The notes under the pieces: generated by a model | What the model was told of the DNA's origin: nothing | Seen by the model: the letters and a program-made list of their open reading frames with translations, nothing else | Database searches by the model: none | Assembly (NCBI GenBank): GCA_958496175.1 | Contig: OY292275.1 | Location: 32,813,701-32,877,700, forward strand | Reading direction: 5' to 3' | Source: Sisyra terminalis | Taxonomy: Eukaryota; Arthropoda; Insecta; Neuroptera; Sisyridae | Length of the DNA: 64,000 nt | Translations under genes and position numbers: made by a program | In this document: positions 37,173 to 49,636 of the stretch, piece after piece | How the letters are laid out: each line of letters starts with the position of its first letter | Numbering within the stretch: the first letter of the stretch is position 1

Positions 37173-39934
37173 ATGGGGAAAGTTTGTTATGTTTGTAAAA
37201 AACGGTATAGTCCTTACGAAGATCGAAGTTATCATTGGTAAATTATACTTTTATTAATAAGTTCTTGATCTTTTTATGAATAAAATATGCAATATATAGT
37301 GTCCGACCGAACTTCCGGTTTCGGCCAAAAAACGAGTTTCGACTGTCGTCAAGCCCGAACTACGACCGAAACCGAATTCGTGAGATAAAAATGTTAAAAA
37401 ATTTGTTGTTTTTCACTTATTATTTGATTCTTCAATTATGAATACTGATAACATTAAAAATCAGTTCATTAAAATTTTGTTTAATATTATCTTTAATATT
37501 TTTTTTCAGTTAGAAAGAAACCTGACCAAAGTTTAGAAGAAATTATTTTGTTTTTAAGATATGAGAAAGAGTACTTTCTATTTTGTGTACCTAAACATAT
37601 TAGGTAAAAAGTAATTTTATTACATAAAAGTAAATTAGGTTTAAAAGTAATATTAGGTGCATTTCTTTCAAATTCACCCCTTATTTCAGCAAAAATCGTC
37701 ATTTAAATAAGAAATGATATTAACATGTTATGTTAAGGATTAGCTCAAATATTAGGGACTACATGATTAATAAATACCTATACGATATAAAAGTAAAGAC
37801 TGAATAATTAGGATTACCTTTTTTTTCTACGAAAATATGACTATATGGAAGTTTCGGTTTCGGTCGGACACTGGCAATATGCAACAGATAATTTGAAACA
37901 ACATTTCTTTTAATAACTATGTTGTATGTAAAGTTTATTGCAGAATGTCTTAGGGATAACCTACCCTGTTAAAACAAGGAATTTAAATTTTAAAAATTTT
38001 GAAATGCCTTTAATAACTTTTTGAACATTTTTCACAGTAGGTTGCATTCTAATGAGATTTAGAGAGAAATAAGTGATAGGAAAGCTGATATGCCTGTAAT
38101 AGAAAAGTACACAGTTGTAAATTTTTAATGTTCAAAAACCCCATTAGAAATCGTTTAAAGTTATAAAAAACATTTTAAATGTAATGATTTCAAATTGCCT
38201 TTTTTGAACAGGGTAGACACTGGGAAAAACAAGCGAGAAAAATGAACACTTATCCAATGAAACATTTTATTTTAGCTTACCAAAAAATGACGATTTAAAA
38301 AAGAAATGGATCGAGGTATTGGAGATTGATAAGGCGGAAAGTAGAAAAACTTTATTTATATGTTCTGACCATTTTTCGAAAAATTGTTTTGCTGATACTG
38401 TTTTAAACAAAAATAAAACTCTAACAAAAGATGCGATACCGTATCATATATCCAACAATGAAAGTATAAATTTGCTTGTAACAAACGATCACATAGAGTC
38501 TGCTTCAATCATAGTAGATACTCAAGATGATCAAATTGAGATCTCTGAATGTGAGTATATAACTATAGAGTCAGAAACAGAAAATTTGATTTTTGGGGAT
38601 CCAACGGATATCGTCGAAGAACTAATGACAATTGAAACCGAACATTCCTACAATAAACTGGACAGGTGGGTCAATTTTTCATTTTTTTTTCGTACTGGTC
38701 AATTGATAAAATTACACCTAATTCTGACGTTAATCATTTCTTTGTTCCAGGATATTAAATGAAGATGAAAACGACACCAATATAATATGTAATGTCGAAA
38801 ATGTTGATAGTCCGAAGTCAAGGTCAAGTGTAGCTACTGAAAAAAAGTTACCTAAAGCTAAGGAGAGGTAATATACTTTTTTTTTACTTATTATACAGGT
38901 TGACCATAGACATAGAAAACCTAGAATTGCAGAGAATTTAATTCAATCAGGAAATATCAGAGAATTTCATTTCATATTGAATTTTATAAATTTCAAAACT
39001 AAATGACTACCATTTCTAAACTAGTACTCTGATTTTGTTCATCTTTAATCTCGTTCAAGGTAATCTTTCGAAGAATAAGTGTGATAAGTGTACCAAGTTT
39101 GATCCAAATGATTGAGAACTATAGGAGTTATCCTGATGACCTCATATTAACTATTCATAAATTTCTTAACCAATGGTATTTTTGGGTTCTATTCCACATG
39201 TGATGAAAAATTAAGTTCAAAATTTCACCACGAGGACAAGTACAATAATTTTTATAAATTTTATCTAAAAATTGTGTTTTTGAATTTTATAAATTTTCTA
39301 GAGCTTCAATTAAGTTTTTTTTTTGTTCACTAAATTATAGTTAATCGCTGAAATGTTGGGAATAAGTTAAAAGTCACTTTTTTACTACTAATATTGTTGA
39401 ATTTATATCAGCATTTGGTAAAAAGGAAATTTAATGTGCGATCATATTAGTTAGAGAGGTAAATATTTTATGTTTAAAAAAGACTAGTGAACAATTTTTC
39501 GTTGCACAAGTCTAATTTAAAACAATACACAAAAACTACTTTAATCAAACCTTCAAATATATGGCGAATATAAATAAGATTTTTAAGTCTTGGAAAATAA
39601 AACAAATATCCAAGAAAACTTAAAATTTTAAAATTATTTCTCTATGGTCTCCCTGTTATATATATATAAATTTGACTACCAAAAATATAGAAATGCATAG
39701 TTACTAATTAAAAATTACAATTTCAGGCAAACGCAGAAATCAATAAGCAAAACACGTTATTATCAATTTATTTGGAACAATAAAATGAAAAAAATATGCC
39801 GAGATCTTTTTGTGAGCGATGAAGCTTACGAAACTTTTCTACAATTTGCGTCAGTTCAAGAAAAAATTATAAAGAGCATGCAGAAAATAATTTCCCAAAA
39901 AAAAAAACAAAGTGAGGCTTCCATAGCCATTTAA
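37173..39934 (+). CDS. THAP-type zinc finger protein (THAP-A)
   Basis: A nuclear, probably DNA-binding protein; target and pathway unknown. Four exons: 37173-37237, 38276-38665, 38751-38867 and 39727-39934 (stop TAA), all phase 2 joins, 259 residues. The N-terminal THAP domain has the C2CH ligands Cys5, Cys8, Cys51 and His54 (CYVC, then CSDH), the invariant Pro24 and Trp33, and an AVPTIF-like box in LTKDAIPYHI. Residues about 90-150 are acidic. The C-terminal exon is basic and likely helical (RYYQFIWNNKMKKICRDLF). Neighbouring THAP-B has the same finger spacing and an intron at the same place and phase after about 22 codons, so the two are probably paralogues. A 577-bp hAT-like MITE sits in intron 1. 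No transposase-like region is visible here, so a host regulatory role is the more likely one. Confidence 0.85.
37297..37873. mobile_element. hAT-like MITE in THAP-A intron 1
   Basis: Terminal inverted repeats TAGTGTCCGACCGAA (left) and CAGTGTCCGACCGAA (right, inverted). Flanked by GCAATATA (37289-37296) and GCAATATG (37874-37881), an 8-bp target duplication with one mismatch. The 577-bp interior is non-coding. Confidence 0.8.
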
Positions 39935-40596
39935 AACAAGAAAAGATGGATTAATTATCTTATGTAAAAATTTGAAATATTTCGAAAGCGATACATTGTT
40001 TTCACTTATATAAAATGTTAAAAATTAAGAATTAAATATAAAAACAAAGAATATGAAATTTCTACGACAAAATTCTTTTCAGCGTTTTTTTAACTTAAAA
40101 TGAACTCTTAGTGCTTATTTGATACGTTGTTTCGTATGTACATATGTTCTTCGTTATACAGATTTCGTATATATACGTAGTAGTTTAAATTTTACAAAAA
40201 TAAATAGTTATATTTTTCCAAAGTTCCTCAAGTGTATCTTTCCGCAAAATACTTCATTACTTTGTTTAATTGTAAATTAAGATATATCCGATGAAATAAA
40301 ATATCAGAGAGTATTTGTCTTAGAATTTAATTCCCTAGTTTCTTCTTTCCGTATTGACAAAAAAAAAATAGTTTAAAATTCCTAATAAGCCTTTGAAGAT
40401 AAACCAAGATTTTCTTATTCTAGTTTTATGGTTTTGCAGAATAATAATGCTATATTAAAAAACTAAAATAAGGAAATATTAAATCATTATTTTTAACTGA
40501 CTTCAAAAACAGAAGATTAAAAAATGAATATATAATTTATATTAATTAATTATTGATACAATAATTACATATAGGTTTTATTATTAAAATGGCAAT

Positions 40597-41186
40597 TTAT
40601 TCTTTTAAAATTTTACCCCTTAAAATTTTTATTTCATCGACCGGCCTGTCATTTTTGTCGCATTCTACAAGTCCTATTCGCTTAATAACTTCCATTCCCG
40701 AATAAACTCGTCCAAAAATAGTATGTTTTCCATCCAACCATTGTGTAGGTACTAAAGTAACAAAAAACTGAGATCCATTTGTATCAGGACCTGAATTCGC
40801 CATAGAAAGAATTCCAGCTCCAGTATGTTTCAAATCGGAATGGATTTCATCTTTGAAACTTGGCCCGTAAATAGAAGTGCCCCCTTTTCCAGTGCCAGTA
40901 GGATCTCCTCCTTGAATCATGAAATCTCTAATAATTCTATGAAATTTTGTATTGTTATAATAACCACGACGAATTAATTCGGCAAAGTTGCGACATGTGT
41001 TAGGTGCGTGTTTCCAATATAGTTCGAAAACAATGTCCCCCATTCTAAAAAAAGTAATTAATAAAAATTTAAAGACAGTTAATTGATCGTATTTTAAATT
41101 ACTTACGTTGTATTTATTTCTACGTATGGCGGTTGCCAATTTTTATCCGGAATGCCGGAAGGCACCGAACCAGGAATAGATATCAT
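40597..41186 (-). CDS. PPIL1: Peptidyl-prolyl cis-trans isomerase-like 1 (cyclophilin)
   Basis: PPIL1 is a small nuclear cyclophilin that joins the spliceosome through SKIP and isomerises prolyl bonds. Two exons: 41186-41107 and 41044-40597, 175 residues (human 166). Exon 1 encodes the N terminus ending NWQPPYVEINTT, with a WQPP motif shared with PPIL1; exon 2 begins at MGDIVFELYWKHAPNTC. The catalytic features are present: FHRIIRDFMIQGGDPTGTGK, NGSQFFVTLVPTQWLDGKH with the active-site Gln, Phe, Trp and His, and the terminal DDRPVDEIK-like DRPVDEIKILRG. The stop is at 40597-40599. Start chosen as the first ATG in frame, just upstream of the conserved segment. It is divergent from THAP-B with 427 bp between. 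Confidence 0.95.
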
Positions 41187-41613
41187 TTTATTTGTTTATA
41201 TAGAGATTTATCTTAAGAGAATTGTTTAAGTAACAATCAAGGGCACTATTAAATCAAATTTATTTTAATTAATTTAAAGTTGAAATATTATATAATATAA
41301 AAGTAGTTAAATTTATTTTCTGGTATCTATCATATTAACGATGAAGAACGTTGACTAACAACTGCCAGGGTGTGCTAACGCCACCTATAGAGAAAATAAT
41401 TAAAACGATAGAAACGTAAATAGCGTAAACTGGCGTAAATGGTATAAACCAGTATAAACAGTGCCATTAAAGTTTGCGTTCTTTTTTTAAAACTAAAAAA
41501 CAAAAGCAACAGCTAATAAGAGAGTGAAAGTTGTAAGGGCTGTAAGCGCTGTAAGTTTGAAGGGTTTACAGCAGTTTTGTGTATATATCGCATAATTATT
41601 TTCATTTTTCTAA
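41187..41613. promoter_or_regulatory. Divergent promoter region, PPIL1 / THAP-B
   Basis: 427 bp between two divergent ATGs. It contains short iterations of GTAAA(C/T)TGG and its inverse around 41420-41465 and a long poly(T)/poly(A) stretch near 41481. No core motif was assigned. Confidence 0.45.
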
Positions 41614-44600
41614 ATGCCAAGTTTTTGTAAGGTTTGCAAAAAGACTTGCCTACCATGGGAAAAAGACCGCAGTTATTTCAGGTATATTTAAAAAAGAATT
41701 TGTGTTAATTTATAATTCTTTTAAACCACGACAAATAGTAACTGAAAACTTTATAAACTCTTAGATTTCCCAAAAATCTCACAGAAGAATGGAATATCGC
41801 TCTTGGTTTTCCAAAAGATACAATTCATGCACGAACAACACAAGTTTGCAGTGACCATTTTGATAAAAATGATATTCTGATTATCGGAAAACGACGTTGT
41901 CTAAAAAAAAATGCAATCCCAATTTCGAAAGACTCTGTCTGCCAAAATTCTCCAGTAAGTCAGCAAGTCCAGGAAGTAGAGGAGCACAATGTGTTACCAA
42001 ATGCTGAAAGATTTGATGAACCAAGTCAACCAAGTATGTCAGCTTGCTTTGATGGGAGTATCGCTCTCATTCTTGTCAATCAGCAACCGATTTCCAAAAA
42101 CCGTTTATCCATTGTACAACCATCAATACGGTCAATACCCAACCATCAAGAGGATGTGAAAACTAGCTTCATCAATGAGACCATCGATGTAGACAGCAGG
42201 TATAAATACGATCTTTTCCAACAAACCGTGGTAATTAATGATTCCAATGGCGAATAATCAAGGATCATTAGGAATATGGCTTAGTAGATTTTAATATTTA
42301 TTATCAAGGAAACTATATACAGTATATACATATAAAGTAATATATGTTTTCTGTAGTTATGATCAGAGAATCCCATCGATCGTAAATTCAAACGCTGTTT
42401 TAACATCGACAAAAGAAGAAAGAAAACCACAAAGGTTCGTTTAATTATAATTTTTACCGTTATTAAAGAAAGTATTTATTTTGTCTCTTTCTAACTTAAA
42501 GGCGCGTATGTTTGAAGAGGGAAGATTTTGCATCAGATAAGTTGTGGAAGTATCATCAACGTTTGTATTGGACCCAGAATTTGAAAATAGTGAAACTTCA
42601 ACGGGCACTTATGAAAAGCAGGGAACAAACCAGACTTTTAAAAAAAAAGCAAATCAATTTCAACAAAGAGGTCGACAAAGCTGTTGCGTTAGCCAGCTTG
42701 GTGAGTTTTTAAACTTTATACGATACAATTTTTATATTTATATTCAACAAGGCTCGATTTGTGTTTGGTTAATAACATCATTTATAAAAGGAAAGGTACA
42801 GGTGAATAAATCTCATGAAATATTGAAATTCTTACCTTTTCAGTTTTTACAAAAATCTAAACGACCTATGATGGTATTTTTTATTTTTGGAAAGAATACT
42901 ACTTGGGCTAATGTGGTGGTTATAATTTTTGAACCATATGAATATCTCTATAGCATAATAAATAAATAATATCCTGAAAATCATTCCTTCACTATGTCCC
43001 AAACTTGAGATTAGCACATTTTTGAACTACTAAGTCTTTTAGTTTAGAAACTTTTTTAGTTTAGAACGAAAACTAAAGAACACGTTTTTAAATATATTAT
43101 GTGTCCCATAAAAGAAATCATTCCCTTACACTTTTACTAACAGTCAATATATGAACGCATATGTAATCATTCATTAAGGCTCTCATCGATTTTTGATTGT
43201 TGGCGATACTATAAATTATTTCACATATTTAAGTCATCTTACATGTGAATAAGTATCAGTCCCAAAATAAAAATTGAAGATTTTTTCAAGATTACATTTT
43301 CAGTCGTCATTCCTTTACATTGAAGAAAAATAGCGGTATTTACAATGTATATTTTTATAATAATTGCACAGTAAAGTAGGTTGTGAGAGAGTAAACTTAC
43401 ACAAAAATTCAGAAATAACAAAAGTTTATGTACCAAGGTTTTTTAAGTTATACTTCGTATCGCTATTCCCTCATTTCAAGTTGAAACGACGGAATGACGG
43501 TATATGAATGGCTTTTAAACTAGTCGAACTTAACTTTTTTTCTATTTCTTTGCTTATTTAATCCTTAAATTCATCAGTTTTTCAAGTTTAAATCATTCCT
43601 ATTAACTTTAGTGAAAATTATTACTGTAAGTACAATGCAGAGATGGAAGTAGTTTATTTTAACAGTGCAGGAGAACAAACAATACTTTATAGAGGAGTGT
43701 TATATTTACGTAACAATAATACTGTTAGGACCTAAACTGTTTGGTCACTATCAAACAATAACAGACACGATTCAATAACGGTATGGTCCATAAAAACCGT
43801 TCCTTCACTTTTAAAATTATAAATCATTCTTATAATTTGCCTAAAATAGTTTTATTCTTGGGACCACTATATTGTTAAAATCTAGTTCCACAAATACTAC
43901 AAAATTAACAACAAAAAACAAATTTTTAAAAATATTTGTTATACATTTTTTTCTAATTAATTTCGGAATTTGATGAGAATCACCCAGGTATAATCGGTGT
44001 AATCTATTAGCAACGTCTAAAGTTTTTGTTTTGTTTTCAATTCAATTCGCGAATCAATATCAGTATTGGCTGTGAATATTGCATGGGTAGTTACTAGTAA
44101 ATCTATAATTGCATTATGATCGGTTTATTCGCGAAATGAATTAAAACAAAACAGAGAATGAGATATTGCAAGATTGTAATGGTGTACTGGTCTAAAGTAT
44201 ACGTGTACTTAAGAAAGTGTTTATAAATGTAGGTAACAGAAAAAGAAATTAAAATAATAATATAACACACATCGCATGTTTATTTTACCTTTTCTCTCCT
44301 TATTCAGGATTTGCCTGCTGTACTCAGGGATTTGGTTAATCGGAATAGAAATCAAAAATTGCCATACAGCTCGGTGCTGCGTGACTTTGCAATAAAAGTT
44401 CGTTCACACTCGACGGCATGCTTCGAATATATTAGAACAACTTTCGGTAATCTGTTACCCTGCAGTCGAAGGGTTTCAATATGGCTAAAAAAAGGCGATG
44501 ACATACAACCAGACGAAGTTCAATCAGCGATCATCAAAGTAGAAATGGTGAGAGTTGACCTAAATCTAACATTTAATTTTTGATGAAATGAGTATAGAAT

Positions 44601-45841
44601 ATTTCGATAAAAACAATAGTAACATCTCTAAAAATTGTTGAATCGGAGAGGTTGATATGGCGTGTATACTTGATAATCTTAATGAAATCAAAAGGATTTG
44701 TGTCTTGAAAAAAATGCAGACTTTTTGTAAATATATTTTTTGAAAATCTTGGGTCATGAATGTAAACATTAATATCTTTAATTTTCTTAATTTTCTTAAT
44801 CTTCTATTCTTTTTTCTATTTTATTCAGTCAAAATCTATACATATTAATAAAAATGAAGTTTTGGCTTGTAATATCAAAATAACTGCATTATACTAAATA
44901 AGTATCAAAGTATACATGGTACTTTAACCAAAAAAAAAAAACATTTTTTAGAGTTTTTATTTGCCTGTCTGCTTGTTCCAGCTAATCTCCGAGATGGCTG
45001 AACAAATTTTGATGAAACTTTTACTAGCAACTAACTTTTACGTAGCTGATATTGTACGGCTATCGCAGGCTATTATTATTTTAAAAAAAATAACATGAGC
45101 TTATAAAAATCAAAACAAGAGGGACGAAAAAAAAACAATCGACATAGTTGTATGAAAAAAAGATATAAATGTGATCGGCGTAGAGACATGCTACGATCGG
45201 ATTCTTTTTTTACTATTAAGTTCTACATTTAGTTCATGCCTCGTTTAGGAATGGCAATATCTGGCAACGTTGCATTCATTTTCTACTATGTTTTTAATTT
45301 TATTTGCGAATAAATCGGACTCATCGGGTCATAATGAACAATAATCATCAAAAGAGAAAATTATACGATATTAGGTTTGAGTTAAAATTGTGAATTAAAT
45401 AAAATAAAATGAAAAAAATTCAACGTTGCCAGATATTGATGTCCCGGAACATAAGTGCTATATTCCATATATTGTATTTAATACCGTAAATATTTTATTT
45501 CGTTATACCATCAAGAATATAATTTTATAAACAATAACGTTGTTAGGATTCAATTCATTTTAAAACAACGAATTCTAAATAACTTTATTAAATTTAAAAA
45601 ATAGATCCTAATTGAATTTATAGTTTGCTACGTTTAGTAACCCCACGACTTCGTCTTCAAACAGATTTAGTTATGTTCTCTTATTTCATGTTTCGGTGTT
45701 GTTTAATTAGCTATATCTTTAAATTCGAGTTCTTAGCAAAACTATTAATGTTCAAAAAATGCATTAAAATTATTTGAAACATTTTAAATTTAAACATTTG
45801 GAAAACTTTTTAAACATAATTTTTAACAGGAATGTGAATGA
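41614..45841 (+). CDS. THAP protein with P-element-type transposase N-terminal region (THAP-B)
   Basis: Exons 41614-41681, 41765-42199, 42357-42434, 42502-42700 and 44308-44547 join in phase; a tentative last exon at 45830-45841 adds three codons and a stop, for about 343 residues. The THAP finger has Cys5, Cys8, Cys51 and His54 (CKVC, CSDH), with Pro25 and Trp32, and AVPTIF-like LKKNAIPIS. Exon 4 is a basic coiled-coil-like segment. Exon 5 (LPYSSVLRDFAIKVRSHSTA, then FGNLLPCSRRVSIWL) resembles the segment after the leucine zipper in P-element transposases and THAP9. The RNase H-like catalytic region is absent downstream, so this is a truncated transposon gene or a domesticated one; the clean frame over five exons favours function. 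The 3' end is uncertain. Confidence 0.7.
43118..44097 (+). mobile_element. Helitron-like non-autonomous element, copy 2
   Basis: 980 bp in THAP-B intron 4: A|TCATTCCCTTACACTTTTAC at the 5' edge and GGGTAGTTACTAG|T at the 3' edge, giving the canonical TC start, CTAG end and A/T host flanks. Non-coding. Paired with copy 1 at 33782. Confidence 0.65.
44950..45115 (+). repeat. Transposon fragment (Helitron- or retroposon-type)
   Basis: GCCTGTCTGCTTGTTCCAGC then TAATCTCCGAGATGGCTGAA and TTTTGATGAAACTTTTACTA resemble a stretch common in insect non-autonomous elements. Family not identified with certainty. Confidence 0.35.
45235..45450. mobile_element. Family A MITE copy
   Basis: Left ATATCTGGCAACGTTGCATT; core GCGAATAAATCGGACTCATC and AAAAGAGAAAATTATACGAT; right CAACGTTGCCAGATATTGAT. 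The extreme right end has lost the AAAAGGGAC motif. Confidence 0.75.
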
Positions 45842-46784
45842 ACGAAGCCAGCAATGAAGATAATATGTTGATTTTCGACGACTTCCTCGATGAATGTAGT
45901 AGTAAAGGACTTAAAAAGTTTCTTTGTAAAGTTGCTGAGAAAGAAATATATACAAAAGGGCCTTAGCTATCAGTTTGCCATCGATGGAATTGTCTCAAAA
46001 ACAACATTTCACAAAGCTTCTCTTCAAACCACCATCGTCTAACCAACCATTGAAGCCAAATTAATGAAGATGATTAAATCTGTATAATTTCCGAAGATGT
46101 GTTTCCGAAACATAAAGAAATAAAAAAAATAAAGTAATATTTGGACATTTTTAATATTGTTTTTCATGGAATTATACCACACCATATAATACTGTAATAA
46201 ATGCATCTGTTGATTGTAGATGCTGAGCGCTTAAAATGTATAGGTTTGCCTTAGTAGGTGATCGACATCGTCAAACAGATTTCGAGGTTGGAAAACCCTG
46301 ATGATAAATATTAATTCTAGAAAAAACAATACTGCAATAGAGTGTCGATTTTGTAAGGTAATAAATTTTAAAGTATTTATTTAAAACGAAAGATTCTGAG
46401 CTCGGCGACCTCTTAAATTATATTAATTTCACTTAAGCAATAGCATCAAAATCACCTATACTAAAAGAAAAAAATAGAGGCATAGCAAAAATCTTCTAAC
46501 TCTCATAGTTCTTCAGCAAATTTTTTTAATTAATTTTAAATAAATACTTAACTAACTACATTATATTTTAAGTTATTAAATGTATAAAGCAGTCTCAAGA
46601 AAAAAGGAAAAAAAATCTGGATTATAATTTTGGACTTCGTCATGGAGTATAGATACAAGGAGTTGCAAGGAGTCCGAACATAATGTTAAAAAAATGGTAT
46701 CAATTGGAGGTCCGGTACCAGTGGTTCAGGTAGAGCGCGCTACACTTCACAAAGTACGCATTTGAATCATTATACGGGACGTGT

Positions 46785-46990
46785 TAGAAAATGTAAATTC
46801 CAATCTACTGTTCGATGGGAAGTGTGTTAAGATATAGCGCTGCCACAAGAGTGACTGGAGTACTAACTTATGCTACCATAGTTACCTTACAAAAAGTACA
46901 TAGCTTAATACTGCAAAAAAGGGTGGCGCTACATCTTGACGCATTTCGCTTCATGGATTGCAAGATTGGAATATGTTCTTAAAACCTTAG
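46785..46990. mobile_element. Small palindromic element
   Basis: ATTCCAATCT, then GTGTTAAGATATAGCGCTGCC, is mirrored by GGTGGCGCTACATCTTGACG, then AGATTGGAAT. About 200 bp, imperfect arms, non-coding. Confidence 0.55.
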
Positions 46991-47234
46991 TGACCTTTGG
47001 TTCGTTCTGAATACTTGCGCTGTTAGTGACAGAAAAGAGAACTATGATCTTGGTTTGTTATTGAGAACATGAATATGGTGCGCACGTAGTTTTTCTACAG
47101 TGAAATGTTTATACTGAAGATAGAGCTTCCTCGTTATAGTTTATTTTTTTTCCCTGTAGAATATCTGTAGAATGACTGTATATTTCACAGCAGAATATTT
47201 ATTTCTGGTAAAATCTTTTATTTATAAGTATTAT

Positions 47235-47962
47235 TAAAACTATTATAGACGCGGTTTGGGCTAGGAAAGCAACTTTGGCTATGCTCACCATATATGAAGC
47301 AAAATTTAATTAGCTTAGTGATTCTGGACGCAAATCGAAAATTTGGAAAACTATATCAGACGGTCTTAAAGATTTAAATATTCAGATAATACATTTTTAA
47401 ATTTTAATCAAAGATAATTTTTAAAATAAATTCATTAATGTTTACAGAAAACGGAAAACCAAGTGAAATGGAAATTCAACCGTCTTCTAGCAAGATAAAA
47501 AGAGTGCATAGACAATAATAGAAAAACTGGAAGAGCTCGCATGACAAATTGAATCATCAACAATTTGAAGAAATTTTTCAGAAAAAAAAAATGTACCGCT
47601 ATCTGCAACAATATCTTCTCCAATTTTATCAAAAAATGATAGTTGGATGAACCAAGCTGCAGTACAAGCAATCCATCTTCGGGTGGACTGCCTCAAACTA
47701 CTACAAGTACTGTAATTATAGAAGGTGATAAAAAAAATCGAAACGTACCCAGCGACAAAGCCAGTATATCGAATTATTGAAAAATGTTCAAGATAATCAA
47801 AAAACGCGCGATGAAAAATTAAATAAGTACCTGAAGCCTAAAGAAAAGGATACAGAAATAAAAAAAAGAGCGCTAGATGTTCGAGAAAAAGAAATAAAAA
47901 TAAAGAAAGAACTAGCCAAAGAAAAAATTAAATTTTTGAAAATAAACATAAAGACAGGTTAA
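47235..47962 (+). pseudogene. Decayed Myb/SANT-like ORF1 of a PIF/Harbinger element
   Basis: Frames contain WARKATLAMLTIYEAKF, then SGRKSKIWKTISDGLKDL, a gap (possible intron, acceptor near 47446), NQVKWKFNRLLAR and IDNNRKTGRARM. That order matches the trihelix Myb/SANT-like DNA-binding proteins carried by PIF/Harbinger transposons. A lysine/glutamate-rich coiled coil (47777-47962) follows. At least three in-frame stops and a frameshift break it. It lies tail to tail with the transposase remnant at 48347-49636, as expected for the two ORFs of one element. Confidence 0.65.
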
Positions 47963-48346
47963 ATATTGAAAAACAAAAATGTAAATTGTTAAAAAAAGTT
48001 TTAAAATAGTACTGATAGTGAAGACTCAGATGACTAAAAAAATACTAGTTTTATTTGTTCTATTTTATTATATATGTTAATTATTTACTTGATAAGTTGA
48101 TTTTATCAAAAAAATAATAGACTGATTTTTTTACAAATATTTGCTTTTTATTCACTTCTACATTTTGTTTATAATTATGTTCGTTATTATTACAGGTGTT
48201 TTCAAATTTTTAAATAATTTAAATTACCATTATTTTTAAATAATGTTAACGAATACTGTTAACTACTTTAAACAGTTTCCGGAAGAATCCTGCTAGCTCA
48301 ATTGTTTGTTATTTTTCAGTTAATCTCTGAACAATTTTAGATGAAA

Positions 48347-49636
48347 TTATGCATCAGAAAATAACTCTCTAAACAATGCTTGTCTTCGATCTCCCGCAAA
48401 ATGTCTATTTTGGTCTTGTTCTTCGTACATACGTTCTTCTAAATAGTTCTCAATATGTATGATATCGTCTTCAATGTCATTAAAATAGTCGTGATCATCA
48501 ATGCAATAATTGTGCAAAATGCATGCAGCTGTAACAACTTCTGTTATGAAAGATATTTGTTTGTATTCACTGAAAAACTTGATTCGCCGAAAAGGGCTTT
48601 TCAAATTCCCAAAAACTTTCTCCACAGCCATACGATGAATGTAAATAATTGAATTCTCTTTGTTGGGGAGTTAAATGACCATTATCACGAAATGGTGGAA
48701 CAAGCCAAGGTAAGGATGGATAAGCAGAATTTGCAATCAAGAAAGTATTGTTTGGAAATATATCGCCTTTGTTATTACAACACTGTTCATATAATGATGA
48801 TCTTCGTAAAACTCGATCATCATGCAGAGATCCTGGTTCACCGCAGTAAATATTTGTAAATTTCATATTAGAATCAACAACAGCTTGCAGATTTATTGAA
48901 TTTTTTTCCGGTTACAATAATCTGCTGAATTTACAGAAGGTTTTGAAATACTTATATGTGTACAATCAATCGCTCATAAAACATTCGGTATGTTTTTTAT
49001 GGAACGAAAACCTTCTCAAGTATTCATTATCGCATTATTAGTTTGTGGCCATTTTATAACATCATCCAATTTTGTTAAAATCCATTTGGTTACACGCCGA
49101 ATCACTCGAAATGTTGATGAAATAGAAACATCAAATATATTTGAAATTTTCCGCAATGGTTCTGTATTGGCCATGAACCATAGAAATATCAAAAAACTTA
49201 TTTCAGCACTGATTGGTTTCATTCCAAAATTGTGATCAGGAATAAATGTTAATTTTTTCAATTCATCTGCGACAAAACGAAAGGAATAATACTAATATTT
49301 ACTTCACGATTGTTTTTAATACATACCTATCAAATGATATGCAGTATTTCATGATAATCGAAAATGTTTTTTGAATTCTAAATCACTCCAAGAGTGTACT
49401 ACTGCTAGATAATTGTCTACTCGCTGTTTTCTATTACCCGTCATTAGATATTCTATTAATGGTGGAAATAATAGGTCATTTTCATCATCATAAGTATTTT
49501 CGATGAAAATATCATTGGATGAAGAATCGCTTTCTTCATTCAAACTGTTATTATCCGAAGAATCGTCATCATTATCACTTGGATAAGTGGTTTCTATTAA
49601 GAAGAAAATTACTTTTTTTTTGTTTATGTTGTTCAT
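48347..49636 (-). pseudogene. Decayed PIF/Harbinger transposase (HARBI1-like)
   Basis: A DDE-type transposase, read on the minus strand. An acidic N terminus ends SWSDLEFKKHFRLS (49636-about 49330). A probable about 70-bp intron (GTATGT to CAG) precedes LKKLTFIPDHNFGMKPISAE (49261-49016). Further on are AIDCTHISISKPS with the first catalytic Asp, GEPGSLHDDRV with the second, and AVEKVFGNLKSPFRRIKFF with the Glu. The C terminus RRQALFRELFSDA ends at 48347. Premature TGA codons occur near 49330, 49015 and 48985, with frameshifts near 48900 and 48640, so it is dead. Element termini were not located. Confidence 0.85.

Noticed and set aside
45842..45966. Short frame MLIFDDFLDECSSKG... as a continuation of THAP-B
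   Set aside because: No acceptor brings it into the phase required by exon 5, and it resembles no known P-type transposase segment.
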